From Suttonella indologenes (GTDB lineage Bacteria; Pseudomonadota; Gammaproteobacteria; Cardiobacteriales; Cardiobacteriaceae): DNA of 64,000 bases. Below the pieces are notes generated by a model that worked only from the letters and a program-made list of their open reading frames with translations, ran no database searches and was not told the DNA's origin. Location: NCBI RefSeq assembly GCF_900460215.1, contig NZ_UHIA01000003.1, positions 558,001 through 622,000 of the forward strand. Reading direction: 5' to 3'. The number at the start of each line of letters is the position of its first letter. Positions within the stretch are counted from its first letter, which is position 1. This document shows, piece by piece, positions 44,148 to 53,885 of the stretch. Made by a program: the position numbers and the translations under genes.

Positions 44148-44533
44148 TCGCTGTTCCTATGCGGCGTAAAGCGCGCTTGCGCCGGCATACGCTCGCGGAT
44201 TCTGGCGCGACTGGCGGCTAATGCGGCATCGGTCGGCACGTAGTCCTGCCATAAATCCGCCTGCGGCGGTAAATCTTGCGGCCAAAAATTCTGCACTTTG
44301 AAACCGCGTGCCAGACATTCGGCATGCAAGGCGGCGTATCGTTTGTGCAAAAAGTCGAGTTTATTGAAGAAAAAGCGCACATGCCCTTTGCCGAGTTTGT
44401 AATCCTCGGGCTGCCCTTTGAGACTGAATTTGCCGCGCGCCACCGCATTGGGAATCCGCGTCAGCTCGCGATGCTCCGCCAGCAAATGTTGATCGCATAA
44501 TTCTTCGGGCGGCACGAGGTTAATTCGGGTCAT
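44144..44533 (-). CDS. Pyrimidine dimer DNA glycosylase (T4 DenV-like)
   Basis: The 129-residue protein opens MTRINLVPPEELCDQHLLAEHRELTRIP. It closely follows T4 endonuclease V, whose Thr2 is the catalytic nucleophile and whose Glu23-type acid is needed for lyase action. KGHVRFFFNKLDFLHKRY matches the middle. It removes UV-made cyclobutane dimers independently of UvrABC. It overlaps its neighbours on both sides by four bases. Such genes are patchy in bacteria. Confidence 0.9.
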   Translation of the reverse strand: MTRINLVPPEELCDQHLLAEHRELTRIPNAVARGKFSLKGQPEDYKLGKGHVRFFFNKLDFLHKRYAALHAECLARGFKVQNFWPQDLPPQADLWQDYVPTDAALAASRARIRERMPAQARFTPHRNSD

Positions 44534-45927
44534 GACAATTCTTCATCCTCTTCCGACTCTTGCGGCTGCACCAATGCCGCAAACTTGGCTTTCATGGTCG
44601 GGTTTTTGCGCACCAGTTTTTTCACGCTCAATTCTTCTGCTTTGTTGTTCGCCAAACGCAGATTGTTTTCGGAGGAAAGTAGCGCGTCTTTGGTTTTTTG
44701 CAGATGGGTGATGGTTTTGTCGATTTCCTCAATCGCGGTTTGGAATTTGCGGCTGGCGAGGTCGTAGTTGCGGGCAAAGGCGGTTTTAAAGTCGTTCAAA
44801 TCGTTTTCAAAATTGCTGATGTCGATGTTTTGACTGCGCATTTGCGCGGCTTCGCGTTTGTATTGCAGGGCATTGGCGGCGGCGTTGCGCAGCAGGGTGA
44901 TGATGGGAATGAAGAATTGCGGGCGCACGACGTACATTTTCGGATAGGCGTAGGAGACATCGACGATGCCGCTGTTATACAGTTCGCTGTCGGCTTCGAG
45001 CAGGGAAACGAGGACGGCGTATTCGCAGTTTTTCTCGCGCCGGTCTTTGTCCAGTTCTTTGAAGAAGTGTTCGTTTTTCTTTTTGCTGGCGGTTGCGTCG
45101 TTTTCGTTTTTCATTTCAAACATGATGGAGACGATTTCGATGCCCTCGCTGTCGTATTCGCGGTAGATGTAATCGCCTTTGCTGCCCGAGCGTGCGTCAT
45201 TGTCTTTGCCGAATTGGGCGAGCGGAAAGGCGGTGCTGCGCAGTTTGTTGAATTCGATTTCGCAATGCTGTTCGAGGCTTTCGCCGATCATTTTGGTGGA
45301 TTGGCGAGCTTTGAAGTCTTTGTAAAAGGCGATTTCTTGGTCTTTTTGCAGCAGCGCGTCGCGGTGGCGTTCTTTCAGGCTGCTTTGGGCGAGTTCGTGT
45401 TCTTTTTCTTGCAGTTGTAGACGGTTTTCCAATGCCAGCAGGGCTTGTTGACGTTCGGCGGCGGTATTTTGCTGCTGGCTTTGCAATGCCCAAATTTGCC
45501 GTTCTTTTTCATTGAGTTGCATCTGCATTTGCTGTTCGGCATCTTTGCGGACGAGGTTTTTTTCGCTTTCGGCTTGGGCGAGTTTGGCTTGCAGTTCCTG
45601 AATGTGTAATTGCTGACGCTGCTGCACTTGCTCGACCGCCAAGGCTTGCTGCTGCTGGGCGGCGGCAAGTTGCGCGTTGAGTTGTTTCAATTGTTCTTGC
45701 AAGACCGCCAGTTCCTGATTTTTATCGGCGAGCGTTTGCGCGAAGCCGCTTTGGGCGCGTTCTTGACTCAACTGCAATTGCTCTTGATGGCGCTGCTGTT
45801 CGCGGGCAAGGGCTTGCTGCACTTCGGCTTGAAATTCCTGATTGCGGATTTGTGCGGCGATGTGGTTGTAGCCGCTTTCGTCAATGGTAAAAGCGGTGTG
45901 GCAGTGGGGGCATTGGATTTGCGGCAT
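44530..45927 (-). CDS. DUF2130 coiled-coil protein
   Basis: The start at 45927 (465 residues) opens with a zinc-ribbon-like CPHCHTAF. A Gln/Glu-rich coiled coil follows at about 30-220. The conserved DUF2130 domain is at about 225-440, with MIGESLEQHCEIEFNKLR, GSKGDYIYREYD and EMKNENDA, whose acidic and Lys residues recall a restriction-like nuclease fold. Function unknown. A longer open frame upstream is not coding. Its end overlaps the dimer glycosylase, so both may serve DNA metabolism. Confidence 0.82.
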   Translation of the reverse strand: MPQIQCPHCHTAFTIDESGYNHIAAQIRNQEFQAEVQQALAREQQRHQEQLQLSQERAQSGFAQTLADKNQELAVLQEQLKQLNAQLAAAQQQQALAVEQVQQRQQLHIQELQAKLAQAESEKNLVRKDAEQQMQMQLNEKERQIWALQSQQQNTAAERQQALLALENRLQLQEKEHELAQSSLKERHRDALLQKDQEIAFYKDFKARQSTKMIGESLEQHCEIEFNKLRSTAFPLAQFGKDNDARSGSKGDYIYREYDSEGIEIVSIMFEMKNENDATASKKKNEHFFKELDKDRREKNCEYAVLVSLLEADSELYNSGIVDVSYAYPKMYVVRPQFFIPIITLLRNAAANALQYKREAAQMRSQNIDISNFENDLNDFKTAFARNYDLASRKFQTAIEEIDKTITHLQKTKDALLSSENNLRLANNKAEELSVKKLVRKNPTMKAKFAALVQPQESEEDEELS

Positions 45928-45995
45928 GGCGTTTCTTTCGTTCGGAATAAAGTAAAGCAGCCTGAATGCAGGCTGCTTGCGAAGTTTGAGCGGAT

Positions 45996-48218
45996 TTAGA
46001 GCACGTCGATGACGGCATTCAAAGTCGCGCTTGGACGCATGGCTTGGGCAACTTGTTTGGCATCGGCAAAATAGTAGCCGCCGATGTCCACCGCTTTGCC
46101 TGCGCCGCTTGCCAATTCCGCCAAAATGCTGCTTTCTTGCGCTGCTAATTTTTCGGCAACAGGCGCAAAAGTTGCTTTCAATTCGGCATCTTTGTCTTGC
46201 GCTACCAAGGCTTGCGCCCAGTATAGGGCAATGTAGAAATGGCTGCCGCGATTGTCCAATTCGCCTGCTTTGCGTTTGGGCGATTTGTCGTTTAGCAACA
46301 ATTGCTCGGTGGCTGCGTCTAAAGTGTCTGCCAATACTTGCGCTTTGGCATTGCCTGTTTTTTGCGCCAAATGTTCCAAAGACACCGCCAAGGCCAAAAA
46401 TTCGCCCAAAGAATCCCAACGCAAATGGTTTTCTTCGTTGAATTGTTGAACGTGTTTCGGGGCGCTGCCGCCCGCGCCTGTTTCAAACATACCGCCGCCA
46501 TTCATCAATGGCACGATGGACAACATTTTCGCGCTGGTGCCCAATTCCAAAATCGGGAACAAATCGGTGTTGTAATCGCGCAAAACATTGCCTGTTACGG
46601 AAATGGTATCCAAGCCGTCTTTCATGCGTTTCAGGCTGGCTAAACAGGCTTGTTCGGGCGCAAGGATTTGAATATCCAAACCATTGGTATCCAAATCCGC
46701 CAAATAAGTGTTGACTTTCTTAATGAGTTCGCCGTCGTGGGCGCGGTTTTCGTCCAACCAGAAAATGGCCGGTGTGTTGCTCAAACGCGCACGGTTCACC
46801 GCCAGTTGCACCCAATCTTTAACTGGCGCATCTTTGGTTTGGCAAGCACGCCAAATGTCGCCTGCTTCCACATGGTGCGAAGTCAAAACCTTGCCGTTTT
46901 CATCAATGATTTCCACTTTGCCTGCTTCCGCAATTTCAAAGGTTTTGTCGTGCGAACCGTATTCTTCGGCTTTTTGCGCCATCAAGCCCACATTCGGCAC
47001 AGAACCCATAGTGGTCGGGTCAAATGCGCCGTTTTCTTTGCAGAAATTGATGGTGGCGGTATAAATGCCTGCGTAAGAGCTGTCGGGAATCACGGCTTTG
47101 GTGTCCACCGCTTTGCCTTCTTTGTCCCACATTCTGCCTGAATTGCGAATCATGGCGGGCATGGACGCGTCCACAATCACATCGCTGGGCACGTGCAAAT
47201 TGGTAATGCCTTTATCGCTGTCCACCATCGCCAAGCTGGGCGCAGCCGCAAAAGCCGCATCAATGGCAGCCTGAACTTGGGCACGGGTGTTTTCGTCCAA
47301 TTTTTCCAAATTTGCCAACAAATTACCGAAACCATTGTTCACGTTCACGCCGATTTCAGCCAGTTTGTCGCCGAATTGTTCAAACACGGGCGCGAAAAAC
47401 ACTTTAACCGCGTGTCCGAAAATAATCGGGTCGGACACTTTCATCATGGTCGCTTTCATGTGCAATGAGAACAACACATCGCGGGCTTTGGCATCAGCCA
47501 CTTGTTCTTGCAAAAATTGCACCAAGGCTTTTTTGCTCATGAATGTGGCATCAATGATTTCACCGGCTTTCAAATTCAAAGGTTTACGCAATTCGGCTTG
47601 ACTGCCTGAAGCATTGGTAAACACGATTTTCACAGTGGTGGGTTCTTCTACAGTAACCGATTGTTCGTTATGAAAAAAATCACCGCTTGACATGGTGGAT
47701 ACATGAGATTGGCTGTCTGCTGCCCACGCGCCCATGCTGTGCGGGTATTTTTTGGCGAAATTTTTCACGGCTTTGGGGGCGCGGCGGTCGGAGTTGCCTT
47801 CGCGCAAAACAGGGTTTACCGCGCTGCCTTTGATGCGGTCATAACGCGCTTGAATCTCTTTTTCTTCATCGTTTTGCGGATTGGCAGGGTAATTGGGTAC
47901 GGCATAACCTTTTGATTGCAATTCGGCAATTGCTGCATTCAGTTGCGGCATGGACGCAGAAATATTGGGCAATTTAATCACATTGGCTTCGGGCTTCAAA
48001 ACGTATTCGCCCAGCATCGCCAAATCATCGCTAATCCGCTGCTGCTCGGTCAAATATTCGGGGAAATTGGCGACAATCCGCCCTGCCAGAGAAATATCCG
48101 CCAGTTTGAATTCAATATCGGCTTGCTTGCCAAAAGCCTGAATAATCGGCAAAAAAGACTGGGTGGCTAAAGCAGGGGCTTCATCGGTGTGGGTGTAGAT
48201 AATTGTGTTTTTACTCAT
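45996..48218 (-). CDS. icd: Monomeric NADP-dependent isocitrate dehydrogenase
   Basis: The 740-residue protein is of the monomeric IDH family, unrelated in layout to the 416-residue dimeric enzyme. Family segments include YTHTDEAPALATQSFLPI, SDRRAPKAVKNFAKKYPHSMG, DVLFSLHMKATMMKVSDP and HVQQFNEENHLRWDSLGEF. It oxidises isocitrate to 2-oxoglutarate, making NADPH. The overall sequence is notably like that of Neisseria. AGGAG precedes the start. Confidence 0.96.
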   Translation of the reverse strand: MSKNTIIYTHTDEAPALATQSFLPIIQAFGKQADIEFKLADISLAGRIVANFPEYLTEQQRISDDLAMLGEYVLKPEANVIKLPNISASMPQLNAAIAELQSKGYAVPNYPANPQNDEEKEIQARYDRIKGSAVNPVLREGNSDRRAPKAVKNFAKKYPHSMGAWAADSQSHVSTMSSGDFFHNEQSVTVEEPTTVKIVFTNASGSQAELRKPLNLKAGEIIDATFMSKKALVQFLQEQVADAKARDVLFSLHMKATMMKVSDPIIFGHAVKVFFAPVFEQFGDKLAEIGVNVNNGFGNLLANLEKLDENTRAQVQAAIDAAFAAAPSLAMVDSDKGITNLHVPSDVIVDASMPAMIRNSGRMWDKEGKAVDTKAVIPDSSYAGIYTATINFCKENGAFDPTTMGSVPNVGLMAQKAEEYGSHDKTFEIAEAGKVEIIDENGKVLTSHHVEAGDIWRACQTKDAPVKDWVQLAVNRARLSNTPAIFWLDENRAHDGELIKKVNTYLADLDTNGLDIQILAPEQACLASLKRMKDGLDTISVTGNVLRDYNTDLFPILELGTSAKMLSIVPLMNGGGMFETGAGGSAPKHVQQFNEENHLRWDSLGEFLALAVSLEHLAQKTGNAKAQVLADTLDAATEQLLLNDKSPKRKAGELDNRGSHFYIALYWAQALVAQDKDAELKATFAPVAEKLAAQESSILAELASGAGKAVDIGGYYFADAKQVAQAMRPSATLNAVIDVL

Positions 48219-48375
48219 CTTTTCTCCTCTTGTTCATTGAAAAAAACAGCATTATGGCATATTTTCTCATGTACTTATAAGAATTTATGCCCAATAGTTT
48301 CAGATAAATAAGGAGTGACGGCGCTTCGCCGTATAATCAAATCATTATACAAAACAGTGAGATAAATTCTTTTCA

Positions 48376-48542
48376 CTATTTATTCCGACCGTCTTTGCCG
48401 CGCATCGCCAAATACAGCGCCCAGAACCAAACCGCCGTTTCAAAGGCAAACGTCCAATGCTAAGCAGATAGACCGCAGACACGCTGAAGAGCGAAAAAGT
48501 ACGGTCGTAAAAAGGTATGAGCCACCAAATATCACCGACCAT
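48376..48542 (-). pseudogene. Membrane protein gene scrap
   Basis: One frame reads MVGDIWWLIPFYDRTFSLFSVSAVYLLSIG. After a shift a second frame reads FAFETAVWFWALYLAMRGKDG before a stop. Together they look like the frameshifted end of a small membrane protein of unknown family. The rest of the 48219-48712 gap holds the third 129-bp repeat. Confidence 0.4.
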
Positions 48543-48569
48543 GCTGTCTTAAGAACATAAAGCATCATA

Positions 48570-48697
48570 TGTTTCAACACACAGAGCGACACATAAAGCG
48601 TCGCTCTGTGTGTTGCCCTGAATTGGAAGAGGTTACACCTCTCCCACAAGATTATCCTCCCTAAAGGAGGGGTTTCAACCAGTAAGGAAATTTTGAT
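48570..48697 (+). repeat. Dispersed 129-bp structured repeat, copy 3
   Basis: Matches the other two copies with a one-base deletion in the G run. In this copy the first arm forms a perfect 16-bp stem, CAACACACAGAGCGAC pairing with GTCGCTCTGTGTGTTG. It ends 15 bases beyond the uvrA stop. Confidence 0.85.
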
Positions 48698-48712
48698 GAA
48701 TTCCTCTTCGGC

Positions 48713-51562
48713 TTATCGGTGTTTATTGCGCCCCGCTTTTGCCAATATGGGCTTTAAAAAACGTCCCGTATGGCTGACGGCTTGATTCGCTACGGCTTCA
48801 GGTTTGCCGGCGGCAATAATTTCTCCGCCGCCGCTGCCGCCTTCCGGCCCTAAATCGACTATCCAATCCGCGGTTTTGATGACGTCCAAATTATGTTCGA
48901 TGACAACCACGGTATTGCCGCCGTCGCGCAGGCGGTGCAAGACGGCAAGCAGTTGTTTGACGTCATGGAAATGCAGCCCCGTCGTGGGTTCGTCTAGCAC
49001 ATAGAGGGTGCGTCCCGTGTCGCGTTTGGAGAGTTCTTTGGCAAGTTTGATTCTTTGCGCTTCGCCGCCCGAGAGGGTTACGGCATTTTGCCCGAGGCTG
49101 ATGTAGGACAGACCGACATCGAGCAGGGTTTGCAGTTTGCGTTGCAGGGCGGGGATATTGGCGAAAAATTCATGCGCTTCGATGACAGTCATTTCCAGCA
49201 CTTCATGAATGTTTTTGCCTTTGTAAGTAATATCCAGCGTTTCGCGGTTGTAGCGTTTGCCGCCGCAGACATCGCAGGCAACGAAGATATCGGGCAGAAA
49301 GTGCATTTCTACTTTAATCACGCCGTCGCCTTGGCAGGCTTCGCAGCGTCCGCCTTTAACATTGAAAGAAAATCTGCCGACTTGATAACCGCGCGCACGG
49401 CTTTCTTGGGTATCGGCAAAGAGTTCGCGGATGCCGGTAAAAATGCCGGTATAGGTGGCGGGATTGGAACGCGGTGTACGCCCAATGGCGCTTTGGTCGA
49501 TATTGACGATTTTGTCGAAATGCTCCAAGCCGCTGATATGGCGATAAGGCGCCGGCTCTTCGAGGCTGCGGTTAATCGCTTGGACGGCGGCTTTATAGAA
49601 GGTGTCATTAATCAGGGTGGATTTGCCGCTGCCGGAGACGCCCGTGATGCAGGTAAACAGACCGACCGGCAGCAGCAAGTCCACATTTTTCAGATTATTG
49701 CCGCTTGCGCCTTCAAGACGCACGACTTTCTCGGGGTCTATCGGGCGGCGGCTGTCGGGAATCTCGATATTTTGCGCGCCGCTGAGATATTGTCCGGTCA
49801 GCGATTGCGGATTGGCGGCGATTTGCGCCGGCGTGCCGCGCGCCATGATTTCGCCGCCATGCACGCCCGCCCCCGGCCCGATATCGATGACGTAATCCGC
49901 TGCGCGAATCGCGTCTTCGTCATGCTCGACCACAATCACGGTATTGCCCAAATCGCGCAGACGCAAAAGGGAATTGAGCAGGCGTTCGTTGTCGCGCTGA
50001 TGCAAGCCGATAGACGGTTCGTCCAGCACATACATCACGCCGACCAAACCCGCGCCGATTTGCGATGCCAGACGAATGCGCTGCGCCTCGCCGCCTGAAA
50101 GCGTTTCCGCACTGCGTGCGAGCGTCAGGTAATTCAGCCCCACATTGACCAAAAAACCCAAGCGTTCGCGGATTTCTTTTAAAATCTTTTCCGCAATTTC
50201 GCCGCGTGCGCCGCTTAATTGCAAATTCTGCGCCCAATCCAAAGCCTCGCCGATCGACAGGCGGTTAATCTGCGGCAAAGACACGCCTTCCACCAAAACA
50301 TGCTGCGCCGCTTCATTCAAACGCCCGCCGCCGCAGGTAGGACAAGGACGATTATTCAAATATTGGGCGATTTCATCGCGCACTTGGCTGTTTTCCGTTT
50401 CGCGGTAACGGCGGTTCATCGACACTACCACGCCTTCCCATACCGCCTCGCGCTCTTTCTTTGTGCCATAGCGTCCCAAAGAAGGCAGACGGATTTTCTC
50501 CTTGCCGCTGCCGTATAAAACGACATCGCGGATTTTCTGCGGCAAATCCTGAAATGCGGACTCTTCGATATCAAACTGATAATGCGCGGCAAGTGCCTGC
50601 ATTTGCGGATAAAAATAAGGCGTGCGCCGATCCCAGCCGCGCACCGCACCGGCGGCAATCGACAATTCGGGGTGCGCCACCACCTTCGCCGGATCAATAA
50701 ACACATTCACACCCAAACCATCGCAATCGGGGCAGGCGCCATGCGGATTATTAAAAGAAAACATCCGCGGTTCTAACTCTTTCAGCGACCAACCGCATTC
50801 AGGACAGGCATAGCGTGCGGAAAAAGTGCGCGGTGCCAAATCCGTCCCCTCCATCGGCAGGACTTGCACAATCCCCTCCGACAAAGATAAAACCGTCTCC
50901 AAAGACTCCGCCACGCGCTGCTCAATCCCCGCCTTAACGGAAAAACGATCCACCACCACCGCAATATCATGATTACGCTTGGCATCAATACCCGGCAAAG
51001 CGTCCATATCATAGACCTTGCCGTCAATCATCAATCGCACAAAGCCCTGCTGGCGCATCTCCGCCAGCAATTCCGTATGCTCGCCCTTGCGTCCCTGCAC
51101 CAGCGGTGCTAACAACATCAGACGGCTACCCTCGGGCAAAGCCATAATCTGATCCACCATCTGCGACACCGTCTGCGCATTCAAAGCAATCCCGTGATGC
51201 GGACAATGCGGCACGCCCACGCGGGCAAACAGCAGCCGCAAATAATCGTGAATCTCGGTAATCGTGCCGACCGTCGAACGCGGATTATGGCTGGTGGACT
51301 TCTGCTCGATGGAAATCGCCGGCGACAAACCCTCGATATGATCGACATCGGGCTTATCCATCACCGATAAAAACTGCCGCGCATAGGCCGACAAACTCTC
51401 CACATAGCGGCGCTGCCCTTCGGCATAAATCGTATCAAAAGCCAAAGAAGACTTGCCCGAGCCGGACAAACCCGTGATGACAATCAATTTATCTCGCGGC
51501 AGCTCCACATCGATATTCTTTAAATTATGCGTGCGCGCACCGCGAATGACGATATTTTCCAT
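48713..51562 (-). CDS. uvrA: Excinuclease ABC subunit A
   Basis: Starting at 51562 (MENIVIRGARTHNLK) gives 949 residues; 16 extra upstream codons are open but atypical. It has two ABC ATPase halves (GLSGSGKSSLAF and GVSGSGKSTLIN), signatures LSGGEAQRIRLA and LSGGEAQRIKLA, and two zinc modules (CPECG/CPDCDG and CEACQGDG/CDVCGG). UvrA finds bulky DNA lesions and loads UvrB. It is a single gene on this strand, diverging from aroG. Confidence 0.97.
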   Translation of the reverse strand: MENIVIRGARTHNLKNIDVELPRDKLIVITGLSGSGKSSLAFDTIYAEGQRRYVESLSAYARQFLSVMDKPDVDHIEGLSPAISIEQKSTSHNPRSTVGTITEIHDYLRLLFARVGVPHCPHHGIALNAQTVSQMVDQIMALPEGSRLMLLAPLVQGRKGEHTELLAEMRQQGFVRLMIDGKVYDMDALPGIDAKRNHDIAVVVDRFSVKAGIEQRVAESLETVLSLSEGIVQVLPMEGTDLAPRTFSARYACPECGWSLKELEPRMFSFNNPHGACPDCDGLGVNVFIDPAKVVAHPELSIAAGAVRGWDRRTPYFYPQMQALAAHYQFDIEESAFQDLPQKIRDVVLYGSGKEKIRLPSLGRYGTKKEREAVWEGVVVSMNRRYRETENSQVRDEIAQYLNNRPCPTCGGGRLNEAAQHVLVEGVSLPQINRLSIGEALDWAQNLQLSGARGEIAEKILKEIRERLGFLVNVGLNYLTLARSAETLSGGEAQRIRLASQIGAGLVGVMYVLDEPSIGLHQRDNERLLNSLLRLRDLGNTVIVVEHDEDAIRAADYVIDIGPGAGVHGGEIMARGTPAQIAANPQSLTGQYLSGAQNIEIPDSRRPIDPEKVVRLEGASGNNLKNVDLLLPVGLFTCITGVSGSGKSTLINDTFYKAAVQAINRSLEEPAPYRHISGLEHFDKIVNIDQSAIGRTPRSNPATYTGIFTGIRELFADTQESRARGYQVGRFSFNVKGGRCEACQGDGVIKVEMHFLPDIFVACDVCGGKRYNRETLDITYKGKNIHEVLEMTVIEAHEFFANIPALQRKLQTLLDVGLSYISLGQNAVTLSGGEAQRIKLAKELSKRDTGRTLYVLDEPTTGLHFHDVKQLLAVLHRLRDGGNTVVVIEHNLDVIKTADWIVDLGPEGGSGGGEIIAAGKPEAVANQAVSHTGRFLKPILAKAGRNKHR

Positions 51563-51714
51563 GGCTTGCCCCAATTTAGCAAAAGCCGCTATTTTAGCAG
51601 TTCGCCGCATCGCACCGCCGCTTATTTACCATTTCCGCATCCGCATTGCGCACTGCGCGTTGCATTTTTGCCGCTTTTCCCTACACTAAACACTTTTTTC
51701 ATCACGCATAAATT

Positions 51715-52773
51715 ATGGACAAATCTCTTTACAATCTCCGCATCAGCAGTCACGAAACATTGCTTTCGCCCAATGATTTATACGCCGCACATCCGGCCGG
51801 CGATACTTGCCGCCAAACGGTTTTAGCAGGACGGCAAGCCGTCTGCGATATTTTAGACCGCAAAGACAAGCGCAAAATCATCGTCGTCGGGCCCTGTTCG
51901 ATTCACGACCCCGAGGCGGCGCTGGATTACGCCCGCCGCCTAAAAGCCCTCGCCGATGAAGTGCAAGACACCTTTCTTATCATTATGCGTGTTTATTTTG
52001 AAAAACCGCGCACCACGGTAGGCTGGAAAGGCTTAATTAACGACCCCGATTTAAACGACAGCTTCGACATGCAAAAAGGACTGCATATCGCGCGCAAACT
52101 GCTGATCGACATCAATGAAATGGGCTTGCCTGCCGGCACGGAAGCGCTCGATCCCATTTCGCCGCAATATATCGGCGATTTGATTAGTTGGACGGCGATT
52201 GGCGCGCGCACCGCCGAAAGCCAGACCCACCGCGAAATGTCTTCCGGCTTATCCACCCCCGTAGGCTTTAAAAACAGCACCGACGGCTCGCTGGATGTCG
52301 CCATCAATGCCATCGAATCCGCCTCGCGTCCGCATAGCTTCTTAGGCATCGACGCCAACGGACAAATCGCGATTACGCGCAGCAAAGGCAATCCGCACGG
52401 ACACATCGTGCTGCGCGGCGGCAATCAAGGCTCGAATTACGATAGCGTCAACATCGCGCTATGCACCGCCGCCCTGCATCAAAAAGGCTTGCCCGCCAAT
52501 CTCATCATCGACTGTTCGCATGCCAACTCCAATAAAGACCCGCAACGCCAACCGCTGGTCATGAAAGACGTCATCCAGCAGATCGCCGCCGGCAACCAAG
52601 ACATCTTGGGCGTCATGCTCGAAAGCCATATCCACGGCGGCACGCAGAAACTCGGCGACAACCCCGCCGCACTTGCCTACGGCATCTCGATTACCGACGG
52701 CTGCATCGATTGGGAAACTACCGCCGCCTGCATCCGCGAAGCCCGCCAACTCTTACAGGAACATCATGCCTAA
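51715..52773 (+). CDS. aroG: DAHP synthase, AroF/G/H class
   Basis: The 352-residue type I-alpha enzyme joins PEP and erythrose-4-phosphate, the first shikimate step. It has VVGPCSIHDP, MRVYFEKPRTTVGWKGL, GARTAESQTHREMSSGLS and IIDCSHANSNKD. The feedback class (Phe, Tyr or Trp) cannot be told from the sequence. With pheA, tyrA and aroA it makes this window rich in aromatic pathway genes, though they are not together. It overlaps rsmD by eight bases. Confidence 0.93.
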   Translation: MDKSLYNLRISSHETLLSPNDLYAAHPAGDTCRQTVLAGRQAVCDILDRKDKRKIIVVGPCSIHDPEAALDYARRLKALADEVQDTFLIIMRVYFEKPRTTVGWKGLINDPDLNDSFDMQKGLHIARKLLIDINEMGLPAGTEALDPISPQYIGDLISWTAIGARTAESQTHREMSSGLSTPVGFKNSTDGSLDVAINAIESASRPHSFLGIDANGQIAITRSKGNPHGHIVLRGGNQGSNYDSVNIALCTAALHQKGLPANLIIDCSHANSNKDPQRQPLVMKDVIQQIAAGNQDILGVMLESHIHGGTQKLGDNPAALAYGISITDGCIDWETTAACIREARQLLQEHHA

Positions 52774-53338
52774 TCAACGTCCGCTCACTAATAAAATCCG
52801 CATCATCGCCGGCAGCCACCGCGGCCGCCGGATTCCCATTCTCGACCGCCCCGGTCTGCGACCCAGTCCGGAACGCGTCCGCGAAACCGTCTTTAATTGG
52901 CTGCAAAACGAAATCGCCGGCGCGGCGGTATTCGACGCCTTTGCCGGCAGCGGCGCCATGGGCTTGGAAGCCCTATCGCGCGGCGCAGGCAGCGCCTTAT
53001 TTTGCGACAACGACAGCCAAACCCTCGCCGCCATCCGCAACTGCCTGCAAGAATGGCATATCGGACACGCCCGCACCCTGCAAAGCGATGCTCTCACGCT
53101 CAGCAACAGCCCCACGCGTTACGACCTAATCTTTTTAGACCCGCCCTTTGACGCCCATCTTCATCAAGCTGCGATAGACAAATTCGCCGGCGACGCTTGG
53201 CTCAAACCCTATGGCAAAATTTATGTGGAAAGCGCGGAAAAACTCGAAAACCTGAGCCTCAAAACAGGCTGGCAATGGCTGAAATCCGCCCGTGCGGGAC
53301 AAGTATATTTCGGACTACTCGGACGCAGCGATGACTAA
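52766..53338 (+). CDS. rsmD: 16S rRNA (guanine966-N2)-methyltransferase
   Basis: ATG 52766 lies inside the aroG end and is preceded by AGGAACATC; it gives 190 residues. It has RIIAGSHRGRRI, PSPERVRETVFNWL, the SAM site VFDAFAGSGAMGLEALSRGA and catalytic DPPF. It methylates G966 of 16S rRNA. It is followed at once by coaD, the common rsmD-coaD pair. Confidence 0.95.
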   Translation: MPNQRPLTNKIRIIAGSHRGRRIPILDRPGLRPSPERVRETVFNWLQNEIAGAAVFDAFAGSGAMGLEALSRGAGSALFCDNDSQTLAAIRNCLQEWHIGHARTLQSDALTLSNSPTRYDLIFLDPPFDAHLHQAAIDKFAGDAWLKPYGKIYVESAEKLENLSLKTGWQWLKSARAGQVYFGLLGRSDD

Positions 53339-53834
53339 AGCCCTCTATCCCGGCACCTTCGACCCCATGACCCTCGGGCATCAAGACATCATCACACGTG
53401 CCGCCGCCTTTTGCGAAGAACTCTATATCGGCGTCGCGGCGGGGCATCACAAACAGACCCTTTTTTCTCTTGAAGAACGCAGCGCCATGGCGCAGGACAT
53501 CATTGAAGAACTGGGCTTAAGCGCGCGCGTCAAAGTATTGCCCTATGAAGGTCTGCTCGTCGATTTATGCCGTAAACATAACATCTCCTTAATTATTCGC
53601 GGCGTACGCAGTGTCGGCGATTTCGAATACGAATACCGCCTCGCCGCCATGAACCATCATTTAGCCGATGAAATCGAAACCCTGTTCATGCTGCCCTCCG
53701 AACGCTTCGCTTTTTTATCCTCAAGTCTGGTGCGCGAATCCGCCAAGCTGGGCGGCGACGTTTCCGCACTCTTAGCGCCTAAAATTAAAAAAAATTTATT
53801 GGACAAACTTGGAAGCCAAAAAAATTATGTGTAG
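53331..53834 (+). CDS. coaD: Phosphopantetheine adenylyltransferase
   Basis: ATG 53331 overlaps the rsmD stop and gives 167 residues. It has ALYPGTFDPMTLGHQDI with the TxGH nucleotidyltransferase motif, IRGVRSVGDFEYE and the FLSSSLVRE phosphate loop. It makes dephospho-CoA in the fourth step of coenzyme A synthesis. The longer upstream frame to 53292 is not coding. Confidence 0.96.
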   Translation: MTKALYPGTFDPMTLGHQDIITRAAAFCEELYIGVAAGHHKQTLFSLEERSAMAQDIIEELGLSARVKVLPYEGLLVDLCRKHNISLIIRGVRSVGDFEYEYRLAAMNHHLADEIETLFMLPSERFAFLSSSLVRESAKLGGDVSALLAPKIKKNLLDKLGSQKNYV

Positions 53835-53837
53835 AAT
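53809..53837 (+). promoter_or_regulatory. Promoter of the lpp-like gene
   Basis: TTGGAA at 53809, exactly 17 bases, then TAGAAT at 53832. It overlaps the coaD stop codon and lies about 45 bases before the ribosome site. Confidence 0.7.
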
Positions 53838-53885
53838 ATCAAACGTCATTACTGACACCTCAAACAAATTTTAAAAGGAATGAAC

